This document shows positions 45,938 through 54,682 of a stretch of 64,000 bases of DNA, in pieces. The stretch's first letter is position 1, and the number at the start of each line of letters is the position of its first letter. The position numbers were made by a program, and so were the translations under genes. Source of the stretch: Bog-756 sp963741055 (lineage in GTDB: Bacteria > Actinomycetota > Acidimicrobiia > Acidimicrobiales > RAAP-2); contig CAVUGU010000010.1 in assembly GCA_963741055.1 (NCBI GenBank), forward strand, positions 151,820-215,819. Reading direction: 5' to 3'. The notes beneath the pieces are model-generated. The model ran no database searches. It worked only from the letters and a program-made list of their open reading frames with translations, and was not told the DNA's origin.

Positions 45938-47842
45938 ATGTGCGGCATCGCCGGTGCCTACCAGCAGGTGGATGGCCAGAGCTCCGTGAAAACGATGAGC
46001 CAGGCGATCGCCCACCGTGGTCCGGACGACCGCGGCCTCTTCTCGTTCGCGGACGAGCGCGTGGACGTGCATCTTGCCCACAGGCGACTCTCGATCATCG
46101 ACCTCTCCGGAGGCCATCAGCCGCTGTCGAAAGCCGGTCTCACCCTCTGTTACAACGGAGAGCTCTACAACTACCGTGACATCAGAGCGGAACTGGCTGC
46201 CGCAGGGGTCCGCTTCGAAACGTCGTCGGACACAGAGGTCGTCCTCGAGGCGTGGCGGGCTTGGGGCCCGGACTGCCTTGCCAAGTTCCGGGGCATGTTC
46301 GCCTTCGCCTTGTTCGACGCCGCGACCGGATCGATGTTCCTGGCCCGCGACCAATTGGGGATCAAGCCGCTGTTCTATCTGCGGCGCAAGGACGGTGTCG
46401 TCTTCGCGTCCGAGATGAAAGCGCTGGTGGCGGCGTTCGGCCGTGAGCTGCGCATGGAGCCGTCCGGACTCGTGGCCTCGATGCTGTTCTGGTGGGTCCC
46501 GGACAAAGCCTCCTGCATACAGGGCGTGAGCAAAGTGCAACCCGGCACCTGGGCCGAGTTCCGACCGGACGGAACCTTCGACGTGCGGACCTACTGGAGT
46601 GCGACTGACGTCGCCTCCGAGGCGTCCACCGATGAACGGACCGACCTCGCCGAGGTCATCGAGTCGTCGGTGGCGGCCCACCTCGTCGCCGACGTGCCGG
46701 TCGCAACCTTTCTGTCCGGCGGCCTCGATTCGAGCATCATCTCCGTGCTGGCCAGACGCCAGATTCCCGACCTCGAGGCCTACACGATCACCTTTCGGTC
46801 GAAGGACCAGCGACTCGAGGCGATGCCCGACGACGCCAAGTTCGCACGGATCGTGGCGGACATGTACGACATCAAGTTGCACGAGATCGAGATCGCCCCC
46901 GACGTGGTCGACATGCTGCCCCGGCTGGTGGGGATCCTCGACGAACCCATCGGGGACCCCGGAGCGATCAACACCCTGCTCATGTGCGAGGCGGCGCGGG
47001 ACGCGGGTGTGAAGGTCCTGTTGTCGGGCATGGGCGCCGACGAGCTCTTCGCCGGCTACCGCAAGCACCGGGCGTGTCTCCTCGCCGCCCATTACCGCCG
47101 GGCACCCGACTTCACCCGGAGAGCGGTCAGCTCGACGGTCTCCCGCATGCCCGTCGCGGCGGGCGGGCGGGGATTCCGATACGCCCGCTGGGCGAAGCGG
47201 TTCCTCACCTTCTGCGAACTCCCGGAAGAGGCCGCGTTCCGCCGGAGCTACACCCTCTACGACGCCCCCGAGCTCTCGGCTCTCACCTCACCGGATCTGA
47301 CGTCGTGCGTCGACCAGGTCATCGACCAGCACCTCGAGATCTACGGCGACAACACGCTGACCGACCACGTCAACCGGATGTGCCTGGCCGACTCGCGCCT
47401 CTTCCTCACCGGGCTCAACCTCGCCTACACCGACCGCGCCAGCATGGCCGCCTCCACCGAGGTGCGGGTGCCCTTCGTGGACCCACTCGTCTTCCGGGCC
47501 GCGTTCTCGCTACCGGGCACCGACAAGGTGAACACGAGGACGGGGAAGCTCGCCCTGAAAGAGGCCGCCCGGCGCTGGCTCCCCGACGAGATCGTCGACC
47601 GTCGCAAGGCGTCCTTCTCGGCCCCTCTCCGGGCCTGGGTCGCTCACGACCTCCGAGAGCTGATCGACGACGTGCTGGTACGTGGTGAACTGGTGGACAC
47701 CGGGTTCGTCTCGCGTCCGGCGTTGGACACCCTCATCGCCGAGGAGCGAGCCGGACGTGAGGACCGCTCCAAGCAGATCTGGCAGCTGCTCACGCTCGAG
47801 TTGTGGTATCGGAGCATGAAGGCGAGCGGCGTCCAACTCTGA
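45938..47842 (+). CDS. Asparagine synthetase B-type glutamine amidotransferase
   Basis: A 634-residue protein with two domains. The N-terminal Ntn glutaminase has catalytic Cys2 (MCGIAGAYQQ), AIAHRGPDDRG and LCYNGELYNYRDI. The C-terminal ATP-pyrophosphatase domain has the SGGLDSSIISVLA loop and SGMGADELFAGYRKHR. All catalytic residues are kept, so it should release ammonia from glutamine and amidate an adenylated carboxylate. Such paralogues are standard members of exopolysaccharide and exosortase-type loci and often act on something other than aspartate. Here the dehydrogenase just upstream offers a uronic acid as candidate substrate. Converges with the methyltransferase gene. Confidence 0.9.
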   Translation: MCGIAGAYQQVDGQSSVKTMSQAIAHRGPDDRGLFSFADERVDVHLAHRRLSIIDLSGGHQPLSKAGLTLCYNGELYNYRDIRAELAAAGVRFETSSDTEVVLEAWRAWGPDCLAKFRGMFAFALFDAATGSMFLARDQLGIKPLFYLRRKDGVVFASEMKALVAAFGRELRMEPSGLVASMLFWWVPDKASCIQGVSKVQPGTWAEFRPDGTFDVRTYWSATDVASEASTDERTDLAEVIESSVAAHLVADVPVATFLSGGLDSSIISVLARRQIPDLEAYTITFRSKDQRLEAMPDDAKFARIVADMYDIKLHEIEIAPDVVDMLPRLVGILDEPIGDPGAINTLLMCEAARDAGVKVLLSGMGADELFAGYRKHRACLLAAHYRRAPDFTRRAVSSTVSRMPVAAGGRGFRYARWAKRFLTFCELPEEAAFRRSYTLYDAPELSALTSPDLTSCVDQVIDQHLEIYGDNTLTDHVNRMCLADSRLFLTGLNLAYTDRASMAASTEVRVPFVDPLVFRAAFSLPGTDKVNTRTGKLALKEAARRWLPDEIVDRRKASFSAPLRAWVAHDLRELIDDVLVRGELVDTGFVSRPALDTLIAEERAGREDRSKQIWQLLTLELWYRSMKASGVQL

Positions 47843-47889
47843 CCCTCGGCCGTCATGCCGAGCACGAAGCCGTCGCTTCGCGTCGGCGC

Positions 47890-49263
47890 TCAGTCGAGAG
47901 TGATCGTGCGCACTCCGAGGCCGAGCACCCGGGTATCGATCGAGCCCAGAAGGTCAGCCGGTCGCCATTCGGCCGCCTCGATCACCAGTGTGTCAGCCGT
48001 CTCGTCGTAAGGCAGCCGGATGACGAACTCTTCTCCCACCGGGACCGTGCCGGTGATCGTCTCGCGCCCGTGCTGCACCCGATAGGGCACGCGGTTCGGA
48101 CTCGTGTTCACCCCTTCGATCCGAACGATGGTGCTGCTCCGACCCCGTTCGAGGGAGATCAGGCTCCGGCCCTTCGTATGGCGCAACCGGACGCCCGGAG
48201 GTTCTGGCAGCGCCCAGGTGGCGTCTTCCTCGGGAGGCAGTACAAAGGTCGACAGCTCGTAGACCCCGTTCGCACGTCGAGCTTCGAAGACGATTCCGAG
48301 GTAAGTGGATTCCGCGACCTGCTTGTCGGCGATCCATCCGAAGTGCGCGAGCATCCGGAGGAAGTACGACTCTCGGAATCCGAGCTCGAGCCAGCCGAAT
48401 TGTCGCATCGCCCACAGTGCCTCTCCGTCGGTCCGGACTCCCCAGGGCATCGGGAAGGTGTCCGTGACCGGCTCGGCAGCGAAGACGACCTTCCCGCCGG
48501 TCGCCAGGACGCCGTCAAGGCTTCGAATGAGCTCGAGATGGTCGGCACAGTGGTGGAAGGACTCGTAGAACAGAATGGCGTCGAAGGCTCGGCCCAGCTG
48601 GTCGATGTCCGAGAACGCGCCTCGGCGAACATCGACCGTCAGTGAAAGCCTGTTGGCGCGTTCCCTGATCAGGTCGACGAAGGTGGGGTCGATGTCGATC
48701 GCGGTCACGTCGTAGCCCATCCGTGCCAGTTCGATCGTGGTATTCCCCCAGCCGGGACCGAGCTCGAGGATCGAAGACCCGGCCGGCAGCCCCAGGGTCT
48801 TGATGATGAACCCGATGGCCATGATCTGGGAGCCCACCGTTTCCGCGCTCTCGGTGTAGTACGGAAAGGGACGATCGGCGGACGCCGGGAAATCGGAGCG
48901 TTCGCTTTCGATCTCGTAGTCGTCCCGCCCGGAGATGAAGCGGTAGAACTCGAACTGACGTTCCGAGTACTCCTTGCTGTACGGATCGGCAGGTAGGTCG
49001 GTCGGAGCCGCCATGGTGAAGCTCCCGAAGACCTCACGCATGGCGTCATGGGAGTCTCCGTACGCGGCCTCGATCTCTCTCAGCTTGGTCTCGAGTTCGT
49101 CGAGGGAGGAGATCACCTGCGGCTGAGACGGCGCGACGTCCTCGGGTTCGGTCGATGGACCCTGCAGGGCACTCGCGTCGCCGGACCCGACCGCGTGGTG
49201 GGGCCGGAGCCGATCGAAGATCCGGTGCGCGAAGGGCTTCGTCCTCGACTGCAATCGGCTCAT
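47890..49263 (-). CDS. Class I SAM-dependent methyltransferase with C-terminal beta domain
   Basis: About 457 residues. After a ~130-residue N-terminal region, the SAM fold shows ILELGPGWGNTTIELARM (motif I), VTAIDIDPTFVDLI, FDAILFYESFHHCADHLELI and GVLATGGKVVFAAEP. A C-terminal extension of about 120 residues (SLISLERGRSSTIVRIEGVN and VRTITLD) looks like a beta-sandwich, perhaps binding the glycan acceptor. ATG 49263 is preferred because GAGGTGAGG lies upstream; the frame opens further back without support. Last gene of the minus-strand group; likely methylates a sugar in the polymer or its precursor. Confidence 0.82.
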   Translation of the reverse strand: MSRLQSRTKPFAHRIFDRLRPHHAVGSGDASALQGPSTEPEDVAPSQPQVISSLDELETKLREIEAAYGDSHDAMREVFGSFTMAAPTDLPADPYSKEYSERQFEFYRFISGRDDYEIESERSDFPASADRPFPYYTESAETVGSQIMAIGFIIKTLGLPAGSSILELGPGWGNTTIELARMGYDVTAIDIDPTFVDLIRERANRLSLTVDVRRGAFSDIDQLGRAFDAILFYESFHHCADHLELIRSLDGVLATGGKVVFAAEPVTDTFPMPWGVRTDGEALWAMRQFGWLELGFRESYFLRMLAHFGWIADKQVAESTYLGIVFEARRANGVYELSTFVLPPEEDATWALPEPPGVRLRHTKGRSLISLERGRSSTIVRIEGVNTSPNRVPYRVQHGRETITGTVPVGEEFVIRLPYDETADTLVIEAAEWRPADLLGSIDTRVLGLGVRTITLD

Positions 49264-49312
49264 CTCGGCCTCACCTCGAGTCACGATACGCGAAGACGGA
49301 AGTGCGGGCGGG

Positions 49313-50017
49313 CTAACCGAGTTGCCGATACGAGGCGACCCAGTCGGTGGCAATCGCCTGACGCGCCGCAGCAAGGGTCATCTGGTCGGAGCAGACGAGG
49401 CTGTGCAGACGGTCCTCCAACGAATCCTTGGTGTTCGTCGTCGTCGTGGCTGCCGGGTTGTCGTTCGGCTCCACCCACAGATTGGCGGGATCGTTCGGAT
49501 CGCCGCCGAGCTCCAACGGGATCAGGTGGTCGTACTCGGCCGTTGCCAGCGATCCGGTGTAGTCGTAGGCCGCCGCCGATGCGATCTTCTCCGGTTCGGT
49601 GACGCTCTCGGGTGGGCGAATGCTTTCTGCGTACCCGGCCGAGCAGATCGTGGAGGAGATGTTGGCTTGCGTCACCTGGGGATTGATCGCGCCGGGCGTA
49701 CATCGGGGATCGGGCAGGGGATACGGACCGGAGTGGGCGTAGTGACAGGACCCGGGAGCCGCCTGCGGTTGGACGGTGTAGGTCGTCTGTGGACCCGGGC
49801 CGACTTGGATGCCCGAAGAGAGAGTGGGCGACGTTCTGGTGGGCGCCTCGGTTGTGGGGGGAGGCGCGGTCGTCGTCGTGGTGAGGGATGTCGCAACGAT
49901 CGTCGACGCCGAAGAGGCGCCGGTGTGGCTGGTGGTGGTGGTGGGTCGAGCGCCACACCCCGCGCTCACGAGCAGGAGGCAGACCGCGGCCCCGCGACCG
50001 AGCTTGGGCGGTCTCAT
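49313..50017 (-). CDS. Secreted lipoprotein with HNH-nuclease-like domain
   Basis: A 234-residue protein with a lipoprotein signal: basic start, hydrophobic AAVCLLLVSAGCGA and lipobox cysteine at about residue 21. A Thr/Pro-rich linker follows (TTTTTAPPPTTEAPT). The C-terminal half has paired cysteines (PDPRCTPGAI, STICSAGYAE) and AEYDHLIPLELGGDPNDPAN followed by LWVEP, which matches the H...N...L pattern of HNH endonucleases with DHLIPLELGG as its core. It may be a surface nuclease; alternatively a structural relative without activity. Located between a methyltransferase and a small membrane protein gene, outside obvious glycan chemistry. Confidence 0.75.
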   Translation of the reverse strand: MRPPKLGRGAAVCLLLVSAGCGARPTTTTSHTGASSASTIVATSLTTTTTAPPPTTEAPTRTSPTLSSGIQVGPGPQTTYTVQPQAAPGSCHYAHSGPYPLPDPRCTPGAINPQVTQANISSTICSAGYAESIRPPESVTEPEKIASAAAYDYTGSLATAEYDHLIPLELGGDPNDPANLWVEPNDNPAATTTTNTKDSLEDRLHSLVCSDQMTLAAARQAIATDWVASYRQLG

Positions 50018-50067
50018 CGAGAGTGGCGGCTCGTCCTCGAGTTCGAGCGCGAGTACGCCGAACGGAG

Positions 50068-50241
50068 GTGCCCGCGCTGGTGGCGGGGCGGATCCTCAGG
50101 CGTTTCCATCCGCGGCTCTCCCTCGGTGTCGCCCGAAGCCCGGGCGGTGCGCTCGTCGCACACGCGTGGCTGGAACTCGACGGTGGAACGAGGCTCGGCT
50201 ACTCGGACGGGCACGAACGACTGAGTCCACTCGGCCAATAG
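50068..50241 (+). pseudogene. Remnant of transglutaminase-like (lasso peptide B2-type) protein
   Basis: A plus-strand frame of about 57 codons reads VPALVAGRILRRFHPRLSLG, VARSPGGALVAHAWLELDGG and TRLGYSDGHERLSPLGQ. This resembles the C-terminal half of PF13471 proteins: the catalytic His in AHAWLE and the closing GHERxxPL. The region that should hold the catalytic cysteine is missing or lies in another frame (RRCP just upstream), and there is no room for the N-terminal half because the lipoprotein gene starts at 50017 on the other strand. Most likely a decayed fragment; GGAGG precedes a GTG at 50068, so a tiny product cannot be excluded. Confidence 0.5.
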
Positions 50242-50297
50242 TTCCGGGTCACACTCACCGGATCAAACCTACGGCCGCCCACCGAGCCAGCCGGTCC

Positions 50298-50822
50298 TCA
50301 GGACTCGAGCACGAGCCGATGATCGGTAGCGACGACCTGCGGATCTCGAGCCATGAGATCTGCAAGCGAAAGCGGAGCACCCGCCGTCGCGGGGGTCACC
50401 TCGTCCGCCGTCATCGTTGCGGCGTGGTTCGCCGTATGCGATGCCTGCGGTGCCAACTTGCGCGTCGTCGCGCGTAATCCCCTGACCACCCCACCGACGA
50501 GCACCGTCAAGACGAGCAAGGCCGTTACCGCGGCGATGAGCGGCCGCCGGGTGAGGCCGTGCACGAACAACGCGAGCGGTAACCCGACGAACGCACCGAC
50601 GACAAGTGCGCCGAGAAGTGCCAGTGGCACCAGATGCGTCTTCCGTCCCTGTTGCGATCGGATCGTCGGCATCGGGCTCTCGACGATCGGAGATTGATCG
50701 GGGCCGCCGATCTCGCGCTGGCAGCCGAGGGCGAGCTGGTCCAAGGCAGAAAGGGGATCTTGACCTTGGAGCTCTGTCACTCGCTCGGTCACGACCTGCT
50801 GATCAGGCAGCTGCAAGGTCAC
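50298..50822 (-). CDS. Small membrane protein of unknown function
   Basis: A 174-residue protein with a polar N-terminal part rich in Gln/Asp and two hydrophobic helices (LVPLALLGALVVGAFVGLPL and PLIAAVTALLVLTVLVGGVV) at about residues 64-87 and 94-113, then an Ala/Thr-rich tail. No family recognised. The start overlaps the 3' end of the GT2 gene by 20 nt, so it is translated from the same mRNA and may assist that membrane glycosyltransferase. Confidence 0.6.
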   Translation of the reverse strand: MTLQLPDQQVVTERVTELQGQDPLSALDQLALGCQREIGGPDQSPIVESPMPTIRSQQGRKTHLVPLALLGALVVGAFVGLPLALFVHGLTRRPLIAAVTALLVLTVLVGGVVRGLRATTRKLAPQASHTANHAATMTADEVTPATAGAPLSLADLMARDPQVVATDHRLVLES

Positions 50823-52248
50823 GTTCTGCCTCTTCGAGCTCGCGAGCGTCGGCCACCGAGGTCTTCGGTGTCGGTCGCCACTGGACCGCGCGACGACCTG
50901 CGCACCAGGTCAGGAGAGCCCACAAGCCGGCGGAACTCTCGAGGATGCCGGCGATCGGCGCGATGCCGACGGCAAGTGCCAGCTGTGCGCCGCGTTGGCG
51001 CACGGTCAGCCCGGCCTCGCTGACGTTGTACCAGGCGCCGATGAACACCGACCCGAGCCACAACCCACCGACGACGGCCAGCCAAAGAGTGACCCACGGT
51101 GAGAGATAGAAGGGCTGGTCGGTCACGAGAGTCTTCAAGGCTCCCAAGAGGAACAGCGGAGCAAAGGCCAGTGTGATGACGCCGATGACCGCCCCCAGCC
51201 CGAAGGTGGTGATCCGGTAGAAGGTCCCGAGAAGGAGTCGGGCTCGGGTCCGCCGGGGCAAACCGGCGAACGCCGGCGAGCGCCTCACCATGGTGAGACC
51301 CTGCAGGACACCGAAAATCCATCGGTAACGCTGGCGGAACGCACTCCGGTACGAGAAGGGCGGCTGTTCGAGCATCACGCAGCCATGCCATCCGAAGGCG
51401 TCCGACCCTGCCACGAGGTAGGTCATCATGCCGAACACGTAGTCCTCGGTGATGAAAGGTGCGCCGTCGAGACAGCCGATGTCCCACCCCAACCGGTTTT
51501 CGAAGGCCTCGTCGACCACGAGATTCGATCCGTGGAGGTGCAGAGGAAAACCCGACTCCATTACATGACGACACTCGAAACAGCCGATCGGTCGGTTGGC
51601 CTCCATCGACCGACAGACAGGGCTCGTCTCGAGGTACTCGAGAGGATAGTGAATGGGTCCTTCCAGCACTTGATGCCGGGTGGACGCGAGCACTTTGAGC
51701 AGCTTCCGCAGCTCGGCGGGAACCATCACGCTCTCTTCGTCGTAATGGAGTATCCAGGTCTTCCCGCTCTTGTTGTTCCAACCGGCCCGGCGTCGCTCGA
51801 CGGCGAAATGGAGACCCCGTGCTTTGAACTTGGTTCCCTTCGGTGTCTCGTAGTCGGCAGGGAGGACCAGAGTGGTGACCGAGACAGGATCGGTCTCGAA
51901 TACCGCTTCGACGTAGTCGGCCTGATGTTGTGACTCGGTCACAAGTTCGACCGACAGGACCTTGCCGTACAGCTCCGGATCCTCTGATCCGAGCTCCTGC
52001 ACGTTTCGAATCCCGCGGAGAACGACCTCGGTACTGCCGGCAGAACCGAGGGTCGTGATCTGGATCTTCAGAAACGGCAGAGCCAGATTCCGGAGCTCGT
52101 CGGTCGGCACCGGATCGGTGTGGCGATAGCGCTCCAAGTGGAAGGCGAAGCTCCTCCAGTACGAGAGCATGCGGATTCCGACGACGGAGATGAGGACGAG
52201 CAGAACCGGGCCGATCTCGTGGTAGATGCTCTGGTAGACGTGCGTCAT
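50803..52248 (-). CDS. Membrane GT2-family glycosyltransferase (Egghead/processive type)
   Basis: A 481-residue protein with an N-terminal helix, a central GT-A catalytic domain and a C-terminal cluster of about four helices. Catalytic signatures: WILHYDEESVM (DxD-like), ITEDYVFGM (the ED motif) and RQRYRWIFGVL (the QxxRW-like motif of processive or Egghead-type enzymes). The layout suggests polymerisation or transfer coupled to the membrane. Start ATG 52248 with GAGG upstream. It lies 97 bp after an epimerase gene that could supply its donor sugar. Confidence 0.84.
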   Translation of the reverse strand: MTHVYQSIYHEIGPVLLVLISVVGIRMLSYWRSFAFHLERYRHTDPVPTDELRNLALPFLKIQITTLGSAGSTEVVLRGIRNVQELGSEDPELYGKVLSVELVTESQHQADYVEAVFETDPVSVTTLVLPADYETPKGTKFKARGLHFAVERRRAGWNNKSGKTWILHYDEESVMVPAELRKLLKVLASTRHQVLEGPIHYPLEYLETSPVCRSMEANRPIGCFECRHVMESGFPLHLHGSNLVVDEAFENRLGWDIGCLDGAPFITEDYVFGMMTYLVAGSDAFGWHGCVMLEQPPFSYRSAFRQRYRWIFGVLQGLTMVRRSPAFAGLPRRTRARLLLGTFYRITTFGLGAVIGVITLAFAPLFLLGALKTLVTDQPFYLSPWVTLWLAVVGGLWLGSVFIGAWYNVSEAGLTVRQRGAQLALAVGIAPIAGILESSAGLWALLTWCAGRRAVQWRPTPKTSVADARELEEAERDLAAA

Positions 52249-52345
52249 GCGGCCTCGACGTTGTTCCCTCGTGACGATCGGCGGTCAGACCGAACGGTGA
52301 TGGTGACTTCCGCCCTCGAAGCGACGACCAACACCTAGGGCGTGC

Positions 52346-53311
52346 TCATGCAACCTGTGGCTGGAGCGAGTCGAGCATCGAACGACTCCACTCGACCTCG
52401 GCGGCGAGCCCGTCGCGCAGGGAGACCTCGGGTTGCCAGCCGAGGAGCTTGACGGCTTGGTCGATCGACCCCCCGGTCCGGAACACGTCGCCCGCCTGTG
52501 AAGGAGTCCGCTCGAGGGTCACCGGTGCACCGGCCAGCTCGCCGACCAGCTCGATGACATCGGCCATGACCGCGTGCGATCCCCCGGCGATGTTCACGAC
52601 GGTGCCGGGCGGGACGTCTTCGAACCCGGCCGCCAGATTGGCGGCGACCACATCGGAGACAAAAGTGAAGTCACGGACCTGCCGACCGTCCCCGAACAGA
52701 TTGAACGACCGGCCGGCCACAGCCGCGTCGGCGAGGCGCCGCATCGCCATGTCCGGTCGCTGGCGCGGCCCGTAGACGGTGAAGTAGCGGAGCGAGACGG
52801 TCGGGACCCCGAAGTTGGACGCGTACAGCACGCACAGCTGCTCGGCGGCGAGCTTGGTCACGCCGTACGGGCTGAAGGGCCTCGGGAGATCGGTCTCGAA
52901 CGTCGGATAGCTCGGCGCGTTCCCGTAGACCGAAGAGCTCGATGCGAAGACGAAGCGGGGCGTCGACACGACCCGGGCCGCCTCGAGGAGGCGTTGGGTC
53001 GCTTTGACGTTGTGCTCGCAGTACGCGTCGAAGCCGGAGGCCCACGACAACCGCACGCCGGGCTGGCCCGCCTGGTGGAAGACGACCGCCGCCCCGTCGA
53101 GGAAGGATTCGAGCTCTGCCGTCCTCAGATCGACCTCGGCGAAGGAGAAGCCGGGCAACTCGAGCAGGGTGCCCAAGTTCCGGAGCTTCTCAGCCGGATC
53201 GTAGTAATCGGTCAGGCAATCGATCCCGAGGACCCTGTGTCCGTTGCTGCACAGTTCCTCGCACAAGTGACTGCCGATGAAGCCGGCAGCCCCAGTCACG
53301 ATGGTGTTCAT
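52346..53311 (-). CDS. NAD-dependent sugar-nucleotide epimerase (GalE/UDP-glucuronate epimerase-like SDR)
   Basis: A 321-residue extended SDR: MNTIVTGAAGFIGSHLCEEL, FASSSSVYGNAPS (active-site serine strand), SPYGVTKLAAEQLC (YxxxK), VSLRYFTVYGPRQRPDMAM and DFTFVSDVVAANLAA. The RPDMAM segment is frequent in UDP-glucuronate 4-epimerases and UDP-glucose 4-epimerases. A very strong Shine-Dalgarno (AGGAGGAG) sits 6 nt before the ATG, in contrast with the overlapping starts of neighbours, suggesting it is translated independently and strongly. Donor sugar not certain. Confidence 0.87.
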   Translation of the reverse strand: MNTIVTGAAGFIGSHLCEELCSNGHRVLGIDCLTDYYDPAEKLRNLGTLLELPGFSFAEVDLRTAELESFLDGAAVVFHQAGQPGVRLSWASGFDAYCEHNVKATQRLLEAARVVSTPRFVFASSSSVYGNAPSYPTFETDLPRPFSPYGVTKLAAEQLCVLYASNFGVPTVSLRYFTVYGPRQRPDMAMRRLADAAVAGRSFNLFGDGRQVRDFTFVSDVVAANLAAGFEDVPPGTVVNIAGGSHAVMADVIELVGELAGAPVTLERTPSQAGDVFRTGGSIDQAVKLLGWQPEVSLRDGLAAEVEWSRSMLDSLQPQVA

Positions 53312-53389
53312 GTTGTCTCCTCCTCCTGCACGCCCTTCTCACCAACTCCCCCTCCGTGCACCGCCCTGCCCCCGTCTGCGCGACGCCGG

Positions 53390-54682
53390 TCACCCGGCCA
53401 TTTCCGCGCAGGCGCTGCGATCAACCTCCCTCTCACTCACGGCGCTCTCCAGTTCACCTTGGTCGATGTCCGTCTGGACGCGGATCCTTGCGGCCGCGTC
53501 GTCGATGAGTTGCTCGGAGGCCTCGTCGGCTCCGACACATGCGTAGGCGCGGGCGACACCGCGTAGGTACTCCTCGATCCCGTACTTGTGCTGGAGTGCC
53601 CGCGCGCCCGCGACTGCTTGCGATCGGATCGGACCGTCGGCCAGCAACATCCCGATCCCCTTTGCGAGGCCGCTCGGGGAAGGGGGGGCCAGCACGCACG
53701 CCCGTCGGTCGACGACCTGGGTGTGGCTCAAGATGTCGGTCGCCACGATGGGTCGTCCCGAGCGCAGGTACGAAAAGATCTTCAGTGGCGTGTTGTTCCC
53801 TCGCTCGCGCGGAGACACCAGCACGTCCGCGAGCTCGAGATACGAGGGGACGTGCGACGAGGGGACCACTCCGGTGAAACGGACTTGTGCACCGATGCCG
53901 AGCTCGCTCGCCCTCCGCTCGAACCCTTCGATCTGGTCAGGCCGCCCTCCCACGATGAGCAACAAGGCGTCGGGGTGGTCACGGGCAACGGTGACCATCG
54001 CATCGAGGAGCAGGTCGATCCCCTGGTACGCCTCGAGCGTCCCGGTGTAGAGCACCACCTTCGCCCCCGGTGGGACCCAGCGCCGGGAGATCTCCGCTAC
54101 GAGAGACACGTCGGGATCGGCCTCGAGCGAGATGTTGCACACCGTCTCGACGGGCGTCGCCGCCACCGACCGCACTCGTTCCGCGATGAGCGGGAAGTGG
54201 GCGATCACCACGTCCGAGTTCCGGATGACCGCGTTCTCGAGGGATCCCGAGAGCTTGGTGACCGGATTGGTGCTGCTCAATCCGTAGTTGCAGAGGACGT
54301 CCGACCAGTCGTTCCCCATGTCGTAGACGTGTGGCGCCGAGGCGAGCCGACCGAGGAAGGGTCCGATCAGACCCGCCTCCTCATGGGTGTGCACGACGTC
54401 GTAGCGTGCACGCCCAGCGGCGGCCTCGCGCAGCGACCGCGCGGTGACCGCGCCGTTGAGCACCACCTTCGCCCACGAAGGCCCCACCGCGACGGAGCGG
54501 ACCCCCGGCACTCGCGGACGCAGGTAGCGGAGCCCGTCGACCCACCGGTCCTCGCCCACCGGATAGGTCACGAGGTCCACCTCGTGACCGAGGGCACTGA
54601 GCGCTCGACAGCGGTTGAAGACGCTGATCGGCGTACCCCGAGGTGAGTAGACCGGATGCGGTGAGACCATCAGGACCCGCAT
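53390..54682 (-). CDS. GT4-family glycosyltransferase
   Basis: About 430 residues, GT-B fold. N-terminus MRVLMVSPHPVYSPRGTPIS with the glycine-loop PRGTPISVFNR, then HTHEEAGLIGPFLGR, VVLYTGTLEAYQGIDLLLDA, LLIVGGRPDQIEGFE, VRFTGVVPSSHVPSYLELAD and SPRERGNNTPLKIFSYLRSG with the E of the donor site. Its ATG at 54682 shares a base with the stop of the upstream gene (TGATG), so translation is coupled. Substrate unknown; part of a four-gene minus-strand glycan operon. Confidence 0.88.
   Translation of the reverse strand: MRVLMVSPHPVYSPRGTPISVFNRCRALSALGHEVDLVTYPVGEDRWVDGLRYLRPRVPGVRSVAVGPSWAKVVLNGAVTARSLREAAAGRARYDVVHTHEEAGLIGPFLGRLASAPHVYDMGNDWSDVLCNYGLSSTNPVTKLSGSLENAVIRNSDVVIAHFPLIAERVRSVAATPVETVCNISLEADPDVSLVAEISRRWVPPGAKVVLYTGTLEAYQGIDLLLDAMVTVARDHPDALLLIVGGRPDQIEGFERRASELGIGAQVRFTGVVPSSHVPSYLELADVLVSPRERGNNTPLKIFSYLRSGRPIVATDILSHTQVVDRRACVLAPPSPSGLAKGIGMLLADGPIRSQAVAGARALQHKYGIEEYLRGVARAYACVGADEASEQLIDDAAARIRVQTDIDQGELESAVSEREVDRSACAEMAG

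Noticed and set aside
45938..50241. Functional lasso peptide cluster (AsnB-like plus B2-like)
   Set aside because: The AsnB protein retains the full glutaminase site typical of amidotransferases, the B2-like part is only a fragment, and no precursor peptide or PqqD-like gene was found.
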